A stretch of DNA of 64,000 nucleotides from Ceratodon purpureus (GCA_014871385.1 CM026426.1:105311281-105375280); one strand, 5' to 3'. Positions 1-11,513 are shown, numbered from the stretch's first letter. The notes: generated from the sequence alone by a model not told the origin. Numbers and translations are program-made.

Positions 1-551
1 GCAGAGGATTTCCACTAGGTGTCTCATCTGCAACCAAGTGTCCCTCATCACCTGCGTCCGGTCGTGCATGAATTTCACGATCAATTTCCGAGCCGGATCC
101 GGTTGACGGGTCAAGAATGCTTGGTAGACGACGTACTGATTTGCCACATCCACCGGAAGGGCTAAGGTAGCCTTGACCTCCACAACAGACTGGATGGCAT
201 GGGCTGCCCGGTCACGGGCGTCATTGAAGTCCTTTTGGGCATCATGCACCTCTTGCTGGAGTTTGTTGATCCTCTCTCGGTACTGATCCATCTGGTCGAC
301 ATGCTGGGCCTGTAGACTGGCCAGGTCCCGGTGTTTGTGAAGGATGACAATGCATTCTTCCAACCGGTTAGTGCCCGTAAGCTAAACTACCTCCTTCACC
401 AACCGGCTCTCGAGCTGCCTAGTTGCATGTAGGTACTGGACATACGCCGCCATCTGTTCCGACAGGTTGAATAGGTCTTGGCACGGGTCCCCGGTGTGGA
501 CCGGTGGCCTAGTGGGTTTGAGGACTTCCGTGTTCAGGTTACGCCTAGTCG
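1..551 (-). pseudogene. Distal half of an interrupted gag-like / coiled-coil gene
   Basis: Reading leftwards from about 551, the frame gives a short basic/proline stretch followed by a long heptad-like coiled coil rich in Q, E, H and D (for example the run LASLQAQHVDQMDQYRERIN) and reaches the window edge still open. One in-frame TAG lies at 382-384; the same frame resumes directly after it. The frame joins exactly to the minus-strand ORF at 5003-5286 if the intervening hAT element and one copy of its target duplication are removed, so this is the 3' half of a single gene. I do not recognise the family; the layout (globular N part, acidic/proline linker, coiled coil) would suit a retroelement gag-like protein or a lineage-specific repeat gene. 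The gene is degenerate and probably not expressed as a full protein. Confidence 0.6.
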
Positions 552-559
552 GTGTGGGA
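552..559. repeat. Left 8-bp target-site duplication of hAT element 1
   Basis: GTGTGGGA here is repeated exactly at 4995-5002. The bases immediately inside the two copies are CAGCCC and its reverse complement GGGCTG. An 8-bp duplication is the hallmark of hAT insertion, and removing one copy plus the element restores the reading frame of the host gene. Confidence 0.9.
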
Positions 560-3500
560 CAGCCCATTTGTTTTAGGCGAAAGGTCGCCAAATAGCTCCG
601 TTCACACTACGCTGGCGAAATAACCCTTTGCAAATAAATGAATGAAAATTATTTTTTCGCCAGGATGATACTCACTTACTTTCTGTGATCGTCACTTTGC
701 GTGGGGGGTACGCAAGGGTTTCGCCAGGGTTAGTGCTCATTTTCCGCTGAATGTGTTTCGGTGATAGCCAGAGTCTCCACCGCGAGGAGAGAGCCTTCGC
801 CGGATGCGGATTTCCTTCTTTGAGTGTCGCCAGCTTGCACTCCGATTGCGATACTTGTTTCGCCTAACTTCGTTGATGTAGTTGCACTAATCCGGCTCTC
901 TGTTCGCCCGGGATTGCGAAATCTGCGCTGACGAAGAAGCCCGCTGAGCGCTGGCGCCTTCCAATGTGGAGCTAGATTAGCAATTTACAGGTGGGTGACT
1001 CGAATTGTGCAACTCCTGCGATCTGCAAGCGTCCTCGCAGGTAAGTATAAACTTCCCCCTCAATTCTGTGAATCACACAATGCATGTCGTCAATTGTGCA
1101 ATTTGCTTGCTTCATCGTTGAGGGTTTTCAATGTGCTTAGGGTTTTGCAATTACTTGCGGTTTTTTGGCCGCCACATTGTTTCTAATTCCCTGTGCTTTG
1201 TTGTCCGAGATGGAGGGGAGTGATTCTATGGCGCAGGAACTCGAAATGAGCCCGATTGCTCAGACAACGGGGGCTGCACCGGATCGGGAGAGAGTTCAGG
1301 AGAGGCTCGAGAGAATTCGGAAATTAAAGGAGGAGTAGAAGATTCGAGCCCAGAAGGCTGCCGCGGGGAAGGACATTCGAAGCCGTTGTTCGAAGGAGCT
1401 CAGTGACCGCGACAAGGCGAAGAAGTTGACAACGATCCAAACATTTTTCAACCGGGGGGGACGGCGGTGCCAAAGCGGCGGAAGTCTGGAGAGTCGTCAG
1501 GGGTCGACGACGAGCTCGAGGCCGGGGCTGTGGAGGGCGCTGCAATTACCCTACTGTCCTCGGATGATGGAGGGTGTCGGAGAAGGAGACGGTCCTGTAC
1601 TGATGAAGAGGGATCCGGTGGCGGGGCAACTTCTGAGGAATCAGCAGAGCTCGATCTCGACGGGCTTTCTGAGGAAGAGCTCGTCCATGTCTCTGAAGGT
1701 GAAGGCAGCGACGACGAATCGGACGATGGGGGACCTGTGAAGCCCCCTCCCTTCAAGAAGGCAAAGAAGTCGTATGATCTGACGAGGAGGTTTCAGATGG
1801 AGTGGGCGGCCAGGCTCCCCTGGGCCGAGTCTATCCTTTCCACCGATGGTCGCCTTCACATGGTGAAGTGCAGAGTCTGTAGCACCGTGGAAGGGAAGCC
1901 CAAGGTGTTGGCACCGAAATTGGACACCTTACTGAAACACGAAGGGCGACGAAGAGCTACAGCTGAAAATCCTGGGAAGAAGATACGAAAGGGGGATGTC
2001 TTTGTGATCAAAACATGCCGGCATCAGGTTAACTTGGGTCTCTACGCTGCGAGGCCTCCACTGTCCGTGGCTTCGCAGCTGAACAAAGTCTCTTCCATTG
2101 AGCGGAAAAAAAAAAGGTCCAGTTTGCAACCATCTTCCATGTTTTGTCAAAGGGTAGGCCGATGTTGGAATATGAACATTTGTTTTCTTTATTTGAGTTC
2201 CTGGATGTTCCTTACCTGCCGAGAGCACACTGGAGTGACAATTCAGGCTGGATCATGGCTGAGTTTCTTTATGACATGGTTCGCTGTGAGATTAAATCCA
2301 GAATCGCATCTGCTGATTTCATTGCTGTGACTTGCGATGAGACCACAAGTGTTGATAACGGATCGTGGTTGAGTTGTCACGCTTATGTTTGCCAGGATTG
2401 GGAGAGAATGCCTTACTTAGTGGCATTGACAAAGGTGACAGAGGCTCCAAATGCTAACAATTTTCTCGAGCTCATTTTACAGTCACTTGAGAAGGGGGCA
2501 GGGGTGGACATTTCGGCAGTGCAGCGTAAGCTTCTATGCTTCGGTGGTGATGGGGTGAGTGCCTTCCAGGGCTGCCGAACTGGGGTGACTGTGCAGCTTC
2601 AGCAGAAAAACTCCCCCTTTATGATAGGAGTTCACTGCTGGGCTCATAGGATAAACCTAGCTGCAGAATCCATGGGCCACCTCCCAATCATCAAGCACTG
2701 CGAGCAGCTTATGCAGAAATGCTGGTCGTTTTTTAACCACAGTCCCAAAAGACTTTCGGAGTTCAAAAAACTAGCTGAGGTGATTGAAACAAAAGGGCTC
2801 AGGCCCCTGAAGAATGTCGCAACTCGGTGGGTTTCGCTCTTGGAGCCCCTGAGGCGCTTGATGTCCGAATACCGAACTTTAATTGCTAAATTCGCAGCTG
2901 AATCGGAGAAGGCAGATGCCCGGGTGAGTTTTTCCTTATGCTGATTTGAATTTTCTTTTTTAATTTTAATGCTTTTAATCCTCCCTTCTATGGACTTATA
3001 TCGCTATTTGACATGTTCTCGTTTGTTTGTGCTGCAGGCATGCCTTGCTATGCTCTTGGACCCGTATACAGTGCTTGGCATAGCCACGGTCATCCCGTTG
3101 TTGGAGACAATTGATGTTCTGTGTGTCTTTGCGCAGCAGACAAATGTCTTTGTCTGTGACATGGTCGCAGCGTTGAAGCTGTGTGAAGGGAAACTATATT
3201 CTCTATTTGTCGACAGAGGGAACGGCTTCTCACAGGACGAGTTTTGGTCGTTGCATGCACTATTGGATTCAAGTCACGAGTCAATCCACCTGAAGTGGGT
3301 AACTGATCTTAATTCGGCTGGTGAGGCTCAAGTAGCCTTCTCTGTTGGCGGAACCCAACACTGGGGTGTTCATGAAGGACAACCTGTTAGTCGAGCCCTT
3401 TGGGCCCAGTTGGTGGCGCGGGTGAAGATCAGTGTGCCGGTAAGTGTTTTTATTTTTTTTATTCTTTTCTGTTTTTTTTCCATTAAATGAATCCGATTTG

Positions 3501-4994
3501 AAATTTCTCTGAAACTGGCCCTGCAGGCTGCCTGCAATGGATCATTTACAGTTTTGTTGCTCTTGTGCGGTAGAAGTGATCAGTAGCAGATGGTTGTTCA
3601 TGTTAATCTTCTCTTTCGCAGTTTTTGTTTTTTTTTTTTTTTCAATTTTTTTTTTTTAAAAAAAATTCTCCTTGATGTTTCATTTACCTGATAGTGGTGT
3701 AGGCTTCTTACTGATCGTTTGTTCTTGTTTGGCAATTGCATTTTTTCTTTTTTAATTTTTAATTTTGTTATTCTCCTTAATCTCTCCCTTACATGACTGT
3801 GTGATTTCAATATGCAGCTGCAGCAACGCAGCTGATCCAGGAGCTGAGGTCGCGCTTTCCAGCGCACTCTGTGCTTGACGCCCTCGGTATTGTGTACCCA
3901 CAATACTGGGCGGTTCCGGAGGCGGAGCAGAACTTCAAAAAGCATCTGGAGGTGCTAAAACATTTCTACTGCGAGCGAAAGCTCATAAGTGACGGGGAGA
4001 ATAAAGGCCAGTCTGTGGAGCCAATTCTAGACTGCTGGCAACTCGATGCTCAACAGGGCTACTTCAAGCTCGCCATGTTGTCTAACTATTCCGCTGCCCT
4101 TGAGCCTCCGTTTCTCTTAAATCCACTCACACGCCTATGGCGTACACTCGATGCTGCAAGTGTATGCGTTTATCCCGAGTACATGAAACTGGCCCGGATC
4201 GCCGTTGTCCATGTGCTCGGTTCTGTGCAGGATGAGCGCTGCTTCAGCAGCTTGAGCTTTTTGAAAAACAAGTTGCGAAATGCTCTAGATACTCATCTGC
4301 AGCTCGTTGTGGGCATGTATAGCCAGCAGTGTTTTACAATTCAGAATTTTCCATACGAGGCATGTTTTGAGAAGTGGGCTAATGCCGGGGAAAGATACCG
4401 GTACTTACTGCAGGATTAGTCCATCTCAGTAGACGGCCTTAGGCTGCCTTATCCCCCTCATGCACTTCAGTGCATCTCCAAGAGTCTACCGGCTCTTTTG
4501 TTTCAATCACTCTAGCTGGGTTTTTAAACTCAATTATAAAAAAGATCTACTTGTTTTGAATTCTGGACTTCATTGCATGGCCATGTATGTTTACTGTACA
4601 TCGCTCACTCACTTGAGCGTCGGAGTGTTTGTGTGTTTTTTGCAGGTCTGTGTGTGTTCGGGAGCCAGGTCGCACTTAGGATCAGAAACTGTCGCCAAAA
4701 CTTTACTGCTGACAATTCCTACATAGCCAGATTATTCATTGGTTTTACAATGTAGTAGCCAGTCTACTACTTCATAAGTACTCCTTGTCGCCACTTGTTT
4801 TCCACCACGAATTTACGATGGTCGCCCTATGTTTCACTGTTCCTTTAATTTAAATCGCCATTATACTTTACTGCTGAAATTCTGTCTCGCCTGCTGTTAA
4901 TCCACAATTTTACCATGTGTAGCCACCCTTGCGTTAAAATTGCATAAAACGGTGCAAATAAGGCTATCGTGTAAAAACGTAAAAAAAAGGGCTG
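560..4994 (+). mobile_element. hAT transposon 1, 4.4 kb, inserted in the gag-like gene
   Basis: The boundaries are defined by the exact 8-bp duplication GTGTGGGA outside and a CAGCCC/GGGCTG terminal inverted repeat inside. The TIR is short (6 perfect bp followed by loosely similar T-rich sequence). The element carries one plus-strand transposase gene (about 1210-4419). Positions 560-1209 and 4420-4994 are subterminal non-coding DNA; the left side has several GGCGAAA/TCGCC-type motifs and the right side TCGCC and GTCGCC motifs, which may be transposase binding sites. The exact duplication suggests a fairly recent insertion, although the transposase gene has at least one nonsense codon and two homopolymer frameshifts. 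Confidence 0.9.
1210..4419 (+). pseudogene. hAT transposase (zinc finger + RNase H-like + C-terminal dimerisation)
   Basis: The first ATG of the frame is at 1210. An N-terminal helix ending in KKLTTIQTFF (PCNA-interaction-like) is followed by an acidic, basic-patched linker and a CxxC...H zinc-finger region (VKCRVCSTVEGK, about 1863). The RNase H-like core follows, with an ADFIAVTCDETTSVDNG block, a LCFGGDGVSAFQG block and VHCWAHRINLA. The hAT C-terminal signature VLGSVQDERCFSSLSFLKNK is near 4206-4280. Introns: 2924-3037 (GTGAGT...GCAG) and about 3440-3830. Lesions: in-frame TAG at 1336-1338, a frame change in a G7 run near 1456 and another in an A10 run at 2106-2115. The protein aligns along its length with the minus-strand hAT at 29-32 kb. 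The homopolymer breaks may be assembly errors; the TAG is a substitution. Confidence 0.85.
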
Positions 4995-5002
4995 GTGTGG
5001 GA
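4995..5002. repeat. Right 8-bp target-site duplication of hAT element 1
   Basis: Exact copy of the GTGTGGGA found at 552-559, directly outside the GGGCTG terminus of the element. Confidence 0.9.
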
Positions 5003-5798
5003 GTCTGAGGCGAACCGGACGGCTGTCCTTTCTCCGGGCTGGGACGGGGTTTCTTAACCGGACTGGGTGAGAACTCCATACAATCGTCATCATCCTCGTG
5101 CTCGGACATCTCCTCCCGTTCCGCGCACCGTTGGTGGCTTTTCAGTTCGTCATACTCCAAGACCGCCTTAGGGGTCAACAACGCCTTGTAACGGTAAAGA
5201 TGAATAAGGAAGGACGGAAGGCAGGTGGCCTGCTTCTTGGTCTTCCGTAGGTTGGCTACCTGCCGGTCGACTATTGTCTTAATCATAAGACCCTAGTCCA
5301 CGGAAATCTCACCGTCCATGGCTCCAACGAAGATGGACGCCCATTTGATGGTGATTAGTTTGGGCTTTTCCGGATGGAAAATTGGGTTCATAAACCCTAT
5401 CACCCTCCTAGCTCTTGGATCGTTGATATCCTCCAGGTCCCACCTTTCCTTCTTGTCTCCAGACGTCTTGATGTAGTTCCGGACGTGGTCCCTGGACTCC
5501 GGAGCCGAAACTTCCCCATCCTTGTTGAAGCCGTACGTATCCCTCCAGTCTTGTGCCGTCCACTATTCCGGCTCTCCACGGATAATTCCTCGATTGTCGG
5601 GGTTCTTGACGATGATCTCCTGTGCCGGAAGGGTCGCTTCCACCTCCACGCCTTGTCTAGTAGTAACTCACAGCCCATGATCTCTAAGGAAGTCCGGAGG
5701 AGCTCCCACTCTTCGTCATCTACCGGCATCAACGGCATGACCCGTTGTACCTTCAACAACTGTCCCTCTTTGACCGGCTCTTTCCCCTTCCTAACCAT
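5003..5798 (-). pseudogene. Proximal half of the interrupted gag-like gene
   Basis: The ORF starts with an ATG at 5798 (MVRKGKEPVKEGQLLKVQRV) and runs left. A frame change near 5650 is needed to follow the conserved-looking frame, which contains WTAQDWRDTYGFNKDGEV and KERWDLEDIND and then the stretch from MIKTIVDRQVANLRKTKKQA to an acidic EHEDDDD tract and a proline-rich QTPTP end that abuts the hAT insertion. Two in-frame TAG codons (5563-5565 and 5293-5295) and the frameshift show decay that is independent of the transposon. The continuation is at 1-551. Function unknown; a retroelement gag-like or lineage-specific repeat protein is possible. No reverse transcriptase follows within the window. 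Confidence 0.55.
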
Positions 5799-6524
5799 AC
5801 TGCTAAATCCTCCTCACTATCACTCCGGTAACACCTGCACGCACAATCCTCACCACAATCCCTCGACTAACGGAAACACTTCCGTCTCACCGTCTCTCTC
5901 CTACCGTCATAACCCTAAATGCAAACTACGCCGAGGAACACAAGGGTCCAGCGCTCCACAAAACGACAAAGGAAAGGAGGAGCACGCTGCTCTTCCTCCT
6001 TTTATACCCGCACTCACCTCAACCCGTTCGTAGCTCATCATGATGGACGGTCGTAGCCTTTCATCATTGGACGGTCGCGGCCGGCGGCGCTTTAATGGTC
6101 GCAGCCACCTTTCCCGCGTGACTCATACCCTCTGGCTGTTACCCTAAGTCCGCTTGGTCAGGGTTCCGTCGTATAGACGGTGCTCCATCTCATCCGACTT
6201 TGTACGACCAGATCTGAATCGGCTGCCCTTCCGGTTCTCTTATTTCTTCAGCCAACCGTCTTAACCGGTTGTTACATTTATCTACGTAGTACTTCCGTGT
6301 TTCTAACACACTTTTTTTAAATTTTATCATTTTTTTTCTACCGGAAATAGTATTCCGGTGTGCCAACCTTGGAAATCACTTTCTTCAATAACCTGTTATG
6401 GTCGGGTTTAGAGTGCAAATCAATAGCTTACGTCCCAGTCTTCCTCGGTTTCTTCAGCTCCAACTTCTCCGTTTTTATTCCGCAACTCCCTCTCCTTCCT
6501 CTTAGCATCTCGTTCAACTTTCAG
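5799..6524. other. Intergenic DNA upstream of the gag-like pseudogene
   Basis: No convincing coding signal. A direct repeat built on TCATnATGGACGGTCG occurs around 6030-6080, and a small inverted pair (CCGGAAATAGTATTCCGG) sits at about 6340. This may contain the promoter of the leftward gag-like gene and the 3' flank of the next one. Confidence 0.4.
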
Positions 6525-7650
6525 TTATATGGCCTCCTCATCTGCCTCTTTCGTTCTCCAGTATCTAACCAATGTCGGAAAAAATCGTGTTGGGCACCAC
6601 TTGTGTTTCGCCCCTCTACCGGTTTTCAACCAGTGCTTGTGCCAGATGTACCTAGCAGTTCGCAGAGAACATTCAACGTAATGTAGTACGTAGTCCTCAC
6701 GAATGGGAGGGTCGAAGAGAAACCTCCGATCCAAATCATCCTTCAATAATTTGATGGCAGAGTTAGGGTGATCTCTGAACTTGATGACGGAGAGATTTAA
6801 CCACCTCCGCGCAGTTGCTCGGAACTGGGTGTGTACAGCTGATCTGAACTCCAACGGGACATCACCCTTTTCGGTGGCTTGGATTTTCATGGGCCACTCC
6901 TGGGATGCAATTTTGAAGGCTCGATGATGCTCCCTTTGAACCCTCCTTTGGGCTGTCTTCTTTGATTCTCCATTATTGACAACTGCGTTTCCGCACTCCT
7001 TCCCTATACCTACTTCTCTGTGCTTCGCGACCTCGGCCATTGGGGTGCATGGCTCGGATATGCTTTGATTAACATTGGTCAACGAGAATGGGAACGGGGA
7101 CAACGAAGAAGGCCCCCTCCAACCAGGCCAAGCAGCAGCCCCGGGATTGAGATAATATGGTGCCTCTGAGCTGTTGAAGGGGATGTGCGAAGGGTGTGGT
7201 TGCTGCCTTGTTGCTGAAGCACCCGTGGGGGTAGAGTAACCATTGCCTCCGCTGGTACCGGTACTTCCCTCACGCTCAAATTGAGCCTGACATGCGGCTA
7301 GGTGCAGGTACAGAATTCTGGTTCTCGGATGATAGACCCGGGAGTGGGGCATTCCTCGACAATACATTCGGCAATGAATAATCCATGTTCAGAACTCCAG
7401 GATTCATCGTCCGAGGGTTGTTCCCTAAAGATCCCATAATCGAAGCCTGTCCATGCATCTGTGACTGCTGAAAGGCTTGGTACAAAAACTGGAGCTGTGC
7501 TGCGTCGATGGACGTCGCCCTAGGTGAAGGATACATGCCCTGGCCGGGCCACTGCTGTAGGTAGGGCGGCCGCGTAGGATATGACGACATGGCAGGCGTC
7601 GGGTCTGTTGGAGCACCGTGTCCTTGCAAGAGAAAGGACCATAATAACAT
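6525..7650 (-). pseudogene. Transposase_24-like (CACTA-associated) protein, frameshifted
   Basis: Two overlapping minus-strand frames make one protein. The upstream part (7650 to about 7300) is proline/glutamine-rich (YPTRPPYLQQWPGQGMYPSP, AQLQFLYQAFQQSQM). The downstream part (to 6525) has a basic core ending in TRFFPTLVRYWRTKEADEEA, which resembles the 'W..LV.YW.s.ea' end of Transposase_24 / En-Spm second-ORF proteins. The switch between frames near 7300 requires a 1-nt indel. The gene lies just upstream of the CACTA transposase gene at 10873-16242 but points the other way; whether both belong to one element is not proven. It could instead be a DNA-binding accessory protein from a neighbouring older element. 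Confidence 0.5.
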
Positions 7651-8167
7651 GCATGTGTATGGTTCCTGAACTCCATAGCTAGAGGCTACAGGTATTTTGA
7701 ATTTATGTATGCGGAAATACTGAAATGAATCGAAGTTCGTGAATGAACCAATTGTCTTCTTACGTGTGATGTATTGCCGGTCGTACCATAAGTGTGGTTA
7801 CTCATCTTCGATTGTAACAGAGGTGATCCTTTTGCAGGTCCGATGCTTGTATTGAAGCCAAGAAAACGTCCCTTCTATACAAATACACCTTAACGTGTGA
7901 GCAAAGAACGTGAACAATTAAACAAGTAGATAGATACATGGGCACAAATGCTTAGACATTGTGATAACAAGTCCCTCTTGGAAAAATCAATCAAATCTCC
8001 GTTAAGAGTATATTAATTTCGAAATCGATACTTGGGCATTCCCAGAGACAAAGGGCAAACAAATGTTGGCCAACTATGCCCTTTCCCTGTGCACGTTTAA
8101 TTGACTTGCGAGGCCTCTAAGGCGAGTGCAACATCTGAAACTTTGAATAAAAAAAACAGAACACGAA
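7651..8167. other. Non-coding spacer
   Basis: Only short random ORFs. The stretch is moderately AT-rich with no recognisable repeat or RNA. It separates the 3' end of the F-box-like gene (right) from the 5' end of the Transposase_24-like gene (left). Confidence 0.4.
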
Positions 8168-8977
8168 CTACTCTGCCTCTGACTGTATGTCGTTGGATTC
8201 CTCTGATTCAGACGCATCCTCTGAATCAGTGGTGTCGTAAGGGTGCTTTGTTTCACCGTAAGGAATCCTGTGTACACCTTCGCACCACGCGTTTAGGCCG
8301 ATACTCCACTCTGGCCTCTCTTCAACGAAAATTTTCCACCCCTTGCAGACGCGACGAAGGTGACAGCAGATCCCGAAGTCTCGAACCCACTCGCATTCTT
8401 TTTCTTGTATAGGATAACAAGCCCTTTTAAGCTCCTCAATGGTGGGGGTCTCCATCACCTTTGGCCACAGCTTGTTCATGACTAGGTCGAAAGGCAAGCA
8501 GTCCATGAAAGTCTCCGCTACTCTCTCCAGTGGGTCGCCCACACAGCAGGGAATAGGGGTATCTCGAAGCCAGTCCTCTTTGGGATAAAACAGACGATCT
8601 TGGAGGTTGTGTTTGAGCATGTACGTTTTTTCTCTAAACCGTTCAAATTCAGCAATAAATCTCATGCGCTCATGAACACATATAACAACTCCTGACCTAG
8701 TAAGCTCGAAAACAGCCCCGTCTTTGTTCGCAATGGCCATGGCTACGAGGGCAATGGGAAACAAGATGGTGGTCTGGGAAACTGAATAGAAGAAGAATAA
8801 CAAACAATGATATACGGACATACGAGGGTAGTCAAGCGCTGGAAAACTAACTTGGAAGCATACGGAGAATGTGCACTGCGTCTCTGTGTTGCGAATATGG
8901 TCTCCTGCATTCCCCTCGGCAAGTAGTCCACAACCTCGGAAGTCGAAGACGCCGCTGGGACTCTCCATCGTCGCCAT
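8168..8977 (-). CDS. Putative F-box-like protein with acidic tail, two exons
   Basis: Exon 1 (8852-8977) starts MATMESPSGVFDFRGCGLL. A GT-AG intron (8743-8851) is followed by exon 2, which is uninterrupted to the stop at 8168. The segment CLPFDLVMNKLWPKVM followed by CCHLRRVCKGWKIFVEERPEW has the spacing and residues of an F-box (LPxDLV...LRxVCKxW...PxW), the motif that docks substrate receptors onto SKP1-cullin ligases. The C-terminus is acidic and serine-rich (TTDSEDASESEESNDIQSEAE). No substrate-binding repeats are visible, so the call rests only on the motif. A similar TDSED...ESE tail ends the Cys-rich ORF at 10172, hinting at a shared origin or a repeat family. Confidence 0.45.
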   Translation of the reverse strand: MATMESPSGVFDFRGCGLLAEGNAGDHIRNTETQCTFSVCFQVSFPALDYPRMSVYHCLLFFFYSVSQTTILFPIALVAMAIANKDGAVFELTRSGVVICVHERMRFIAEFERFREKTYMLKHNLQDRLFYPKEDWLRDTPIPCCVGDPLERVAETFMDCLPFDLVMNKLWPKVMETPTIEELKRACYPIQEKECEWVRDFGICCHLRRVCKGWKIFVEERPEWSIGLNAWCEGVHRIPYGETKHPYDTTDSEDASESEESNDIQSEAE

Positions 8978-9409
8978 CGAAAGTGCAAACCCTAAATAAA
9001 TTTGCACAAAGTGTCACCCACAACTGCAAGTAAAATAAATTTCCCCGATGAGATCGCACCCCCATTAATTGATGGTGGTCGCTAATTACGGGTGGTGGCG
9101 TACGTGCCCTCGCAGAGTAAGCTGAATGTCTCGGTCGTGAGCCCCTTAGACGGTCTCTTCATAATTGGTGCGTCACTGCGTAGGTAGAACTTCAATGTAG
9201 CTGCTGTGATTGACTTGCGTAACGCTCTATGTATGGTCGTCCCCTCCACTCCGACTGAAAATAGCTCGACACGCGGCAGTGTACTTACTCAATCATTGTT
9301 CACTCATTCCATTCTCTGCCTACAATTTCTGAAGTCCGTAGATATTGCATGCTAGCAAATCTATAGTGATAGTCGAAAACCTAATGATAACGTTCCCAGG
9401 TTTAAAACA

Positions 9410-10172
9410 TTGCTCGGCAAGGGGGGCGATCGCAAGCTAAAGCATGTTCTCTCGCATGTGTGGACAAAACGTCATGTACTTTGGGATGCCCCTAAGGTCG
9501 CCCCCCTTGATCGGGGGTCCGCAAAAGGGATTTATTGTTCTCTATGTTTGTCGTTTTCTGTTACCTCCTGGCATGGTTATCCTCAGAACTACAAGCGAGT
9601 CCTCTCAGACACATTAAAGACAACGTCGTTTGCCGCAGGTCGCAGGTATGTCAATTTTAATGATTTAATTTCATATTTGAAACAATCATTCTCTCATTAT
9701 TTCAAATTGCCCAACAACATCAATATGCACAATGTCCATCATAACATACCAGCAGGAGTACGGTACGAATTTGTGCCGAGTAGACAAATTTGGTGGATCA
9801 CCTCGTTGGGTGGAGCATGTGATTCGAGAATACAAACTCGGGCCACACGGTCCAAGACATGATTGCACTTTCACATGTGGATGTGACTCGTATTCAAAGC
9901 TTCGTTGGTTCTCCAATCCTGTTTGTACATGCAAGTTAGGTAACATGCTTGGAAAATTCAGCACTCTCGACGATGCAATGCGGTAGAAATTGTTGTCATG
10001 CCGATGTGAACCTTCCTTGCCGCCATGGACGGACGTTATCTGCCCCTGTTTGCTACTACTCCCTACTCAGGAATTCTTCATCGCGACAGTATGCAACATG
10101 GATACGCAACCTCCGGAGGCGACAACAGACAGCGAGGATGTCCTAGAATCGGAGTGGGTTGTAGATTTGTGA
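9410..10172 (+). pseudogene. Cys-rich hypothetical gene remnant
   Basis: The plus strand carries overlapping ORFs in more than one frame. The stretch 9732-9986 encodes a Cys-rich segment (CTFTCGCDSYSKLRWFSNP then CTCKLGN) that looks like a zinc-binding module, and 9990-10172 ends in ATTDSEDVLESEWVVDL. The upstream part (9410-9650) may be an earlier exon ending near a GCAGGT at 9640. No family recognised. The frame breaks and the lack of a clear start suggest a decayed gene. It sits immediately before the CACTA transposase gene on the same strand. Confidence 0.35.
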
Positions 10173-10872
10173 GGGTAAACCACAATTTCAATTAGGTCCA
10201 ACACCGTATACACCAACGCCAGGGAAAACTATTCTCTAGGGTTATAGACGTACTAGCGACCGCGGTAGGTAGAACGCCGACGTGCCTGAACCGCTATGGT
10301 ATATGTTCTTTGCACGCTGTTATTGTAAGTTCGAGTAAGATGATGCAAAGCAGCCGTCGGCTTCATGTTTTCTTGCGGCCCACTGTAGGCCATATTTTTG
10401 GGAGAATAGCAACCCAGCTTCTGCAGAGGGGTTTGTTATAGAATTTGGAATTTCATTTAGGCGGATACAAAGAACAGGTAGTGGAGCAAGAATAGATGTA
10501 CGTGATAAGCTGAAAACAATAAAGTGTTTACCAATTGAACAATTCGCGTCCTCTTTATATTCCTGTTTAGCGTCGTGGGGTATTGCATCAATTGCTTGTG
10601 TTCTCAATTGTTGTATAGAGAATTTAGGTTTCACTCTTCCTATGATTTGGGTTTCGGTACTGCCTCCAAGTAAAGGCTAGGGTTCAGTGCAAACTATAGC
10701 GCCATAAAGCTTCGTGGGTTATACGCGTTGATAGGGTAATGTTGATAGGTCTTGGATCGGTGTTTGGAGTGTTGAAGTTTGTTTTCTGAACCAGTCCTGT
10801 CTCGGTCCTGAAACTGTACTATTACCCGTGTTGATGTATCCCATGTCAATGTTCACGCAGGTCTAGGTCAAG
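10173..10872. other. Spacer upstream of CACTA 1 transposase
   Basis: No supported gene; the minus-strand ORF at 10320-10634 has no recognisable features. The segment may contain the 5' terminus or promoter of the CACTA element, but I could not find a clear CACTA-type inverted terminus. Confidence 0.35.
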
Positions 10873-11513
10873 ATGGAGGGGATTCGCCGGTCCGCTCCAA
10901 ACGAGCAACATATCCGAAGAAGAGATGCGAAGCTTCTTCAGCAAGAAGTGGCAGCGGCGACATCATTGGGCTTGACTAGAATGCCATGCCCTTGCCGAAT
11001 ACACATGCAGGAGGCTGAGCTTACTATAGCTTTCTACAAGAGATGCGTGAAAACGAATTCAAGACATTCTACGGGGCAACAGAGGTATGCACCACTTTAT
11101 CGCTAATTGTTTACATTATACTTTCCTTCTGTTCTTCATGTGACTCATAGGGCGAGGGTAGACATGCTAACAAAAACGCATGTGTTAGCTTGATAATGAC
11201 ATTGATTTGTGTAATGATTTCTGTTGTAGGGTTTCGACAATGACGAGTCAGACAATGAGTGGGAAGGACACATTTCATGGTTTTACGGGGCACAAGCAAG
11301 GGCCTGCCCAAATACACTAAGGAGACGCCTTGATCCTAGAATGGACATGACGGAGATGGTTGTAGAAGCTTACGACATGGTAGATTGGATTCGGGAAGAA
11401 GCATGGAGAGATGGGCAAGCTCAACACATCCCGCCGCGCGATCCAGAGTCGAATAATCCACCTCCAAGCCCTGTGCTCGAACTTGAAGTCAGGCCAGCAG
11501 AAATAGGGGGCTG
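10873..11513 (+). pseudogene. CACTA 1 transposase, N-terminal exons
   Basis: Exon 1 begins MEGIRRSAPNEQHIRRRDAK and contains a CPC motif (RMPCPCRIHMQEAEL) typical of the zinc-binding start of CACTA transposases. It ends at a GT donor near 11083; exon 2 begins after TGTTGTAG at 11231 with GFDNDESDNEWEGHISWFYG and continues through RMDMTEMVVEAYDMVDWIREE to a stop at about 11513. Frame continuity between the CPC part and the splice site needs a one-base shift, so the segment is probably damaged. It encodes the DNA-binding/linker part ahead of the catalytic core. Confidence 0.5.

Noticed and set aside
10320-10634. A 104-aa minus-strand ORF between the Cys-rich ORF and CACTA 1.
   Set aside because: Composition and neighbourhood give no support; likely chance.
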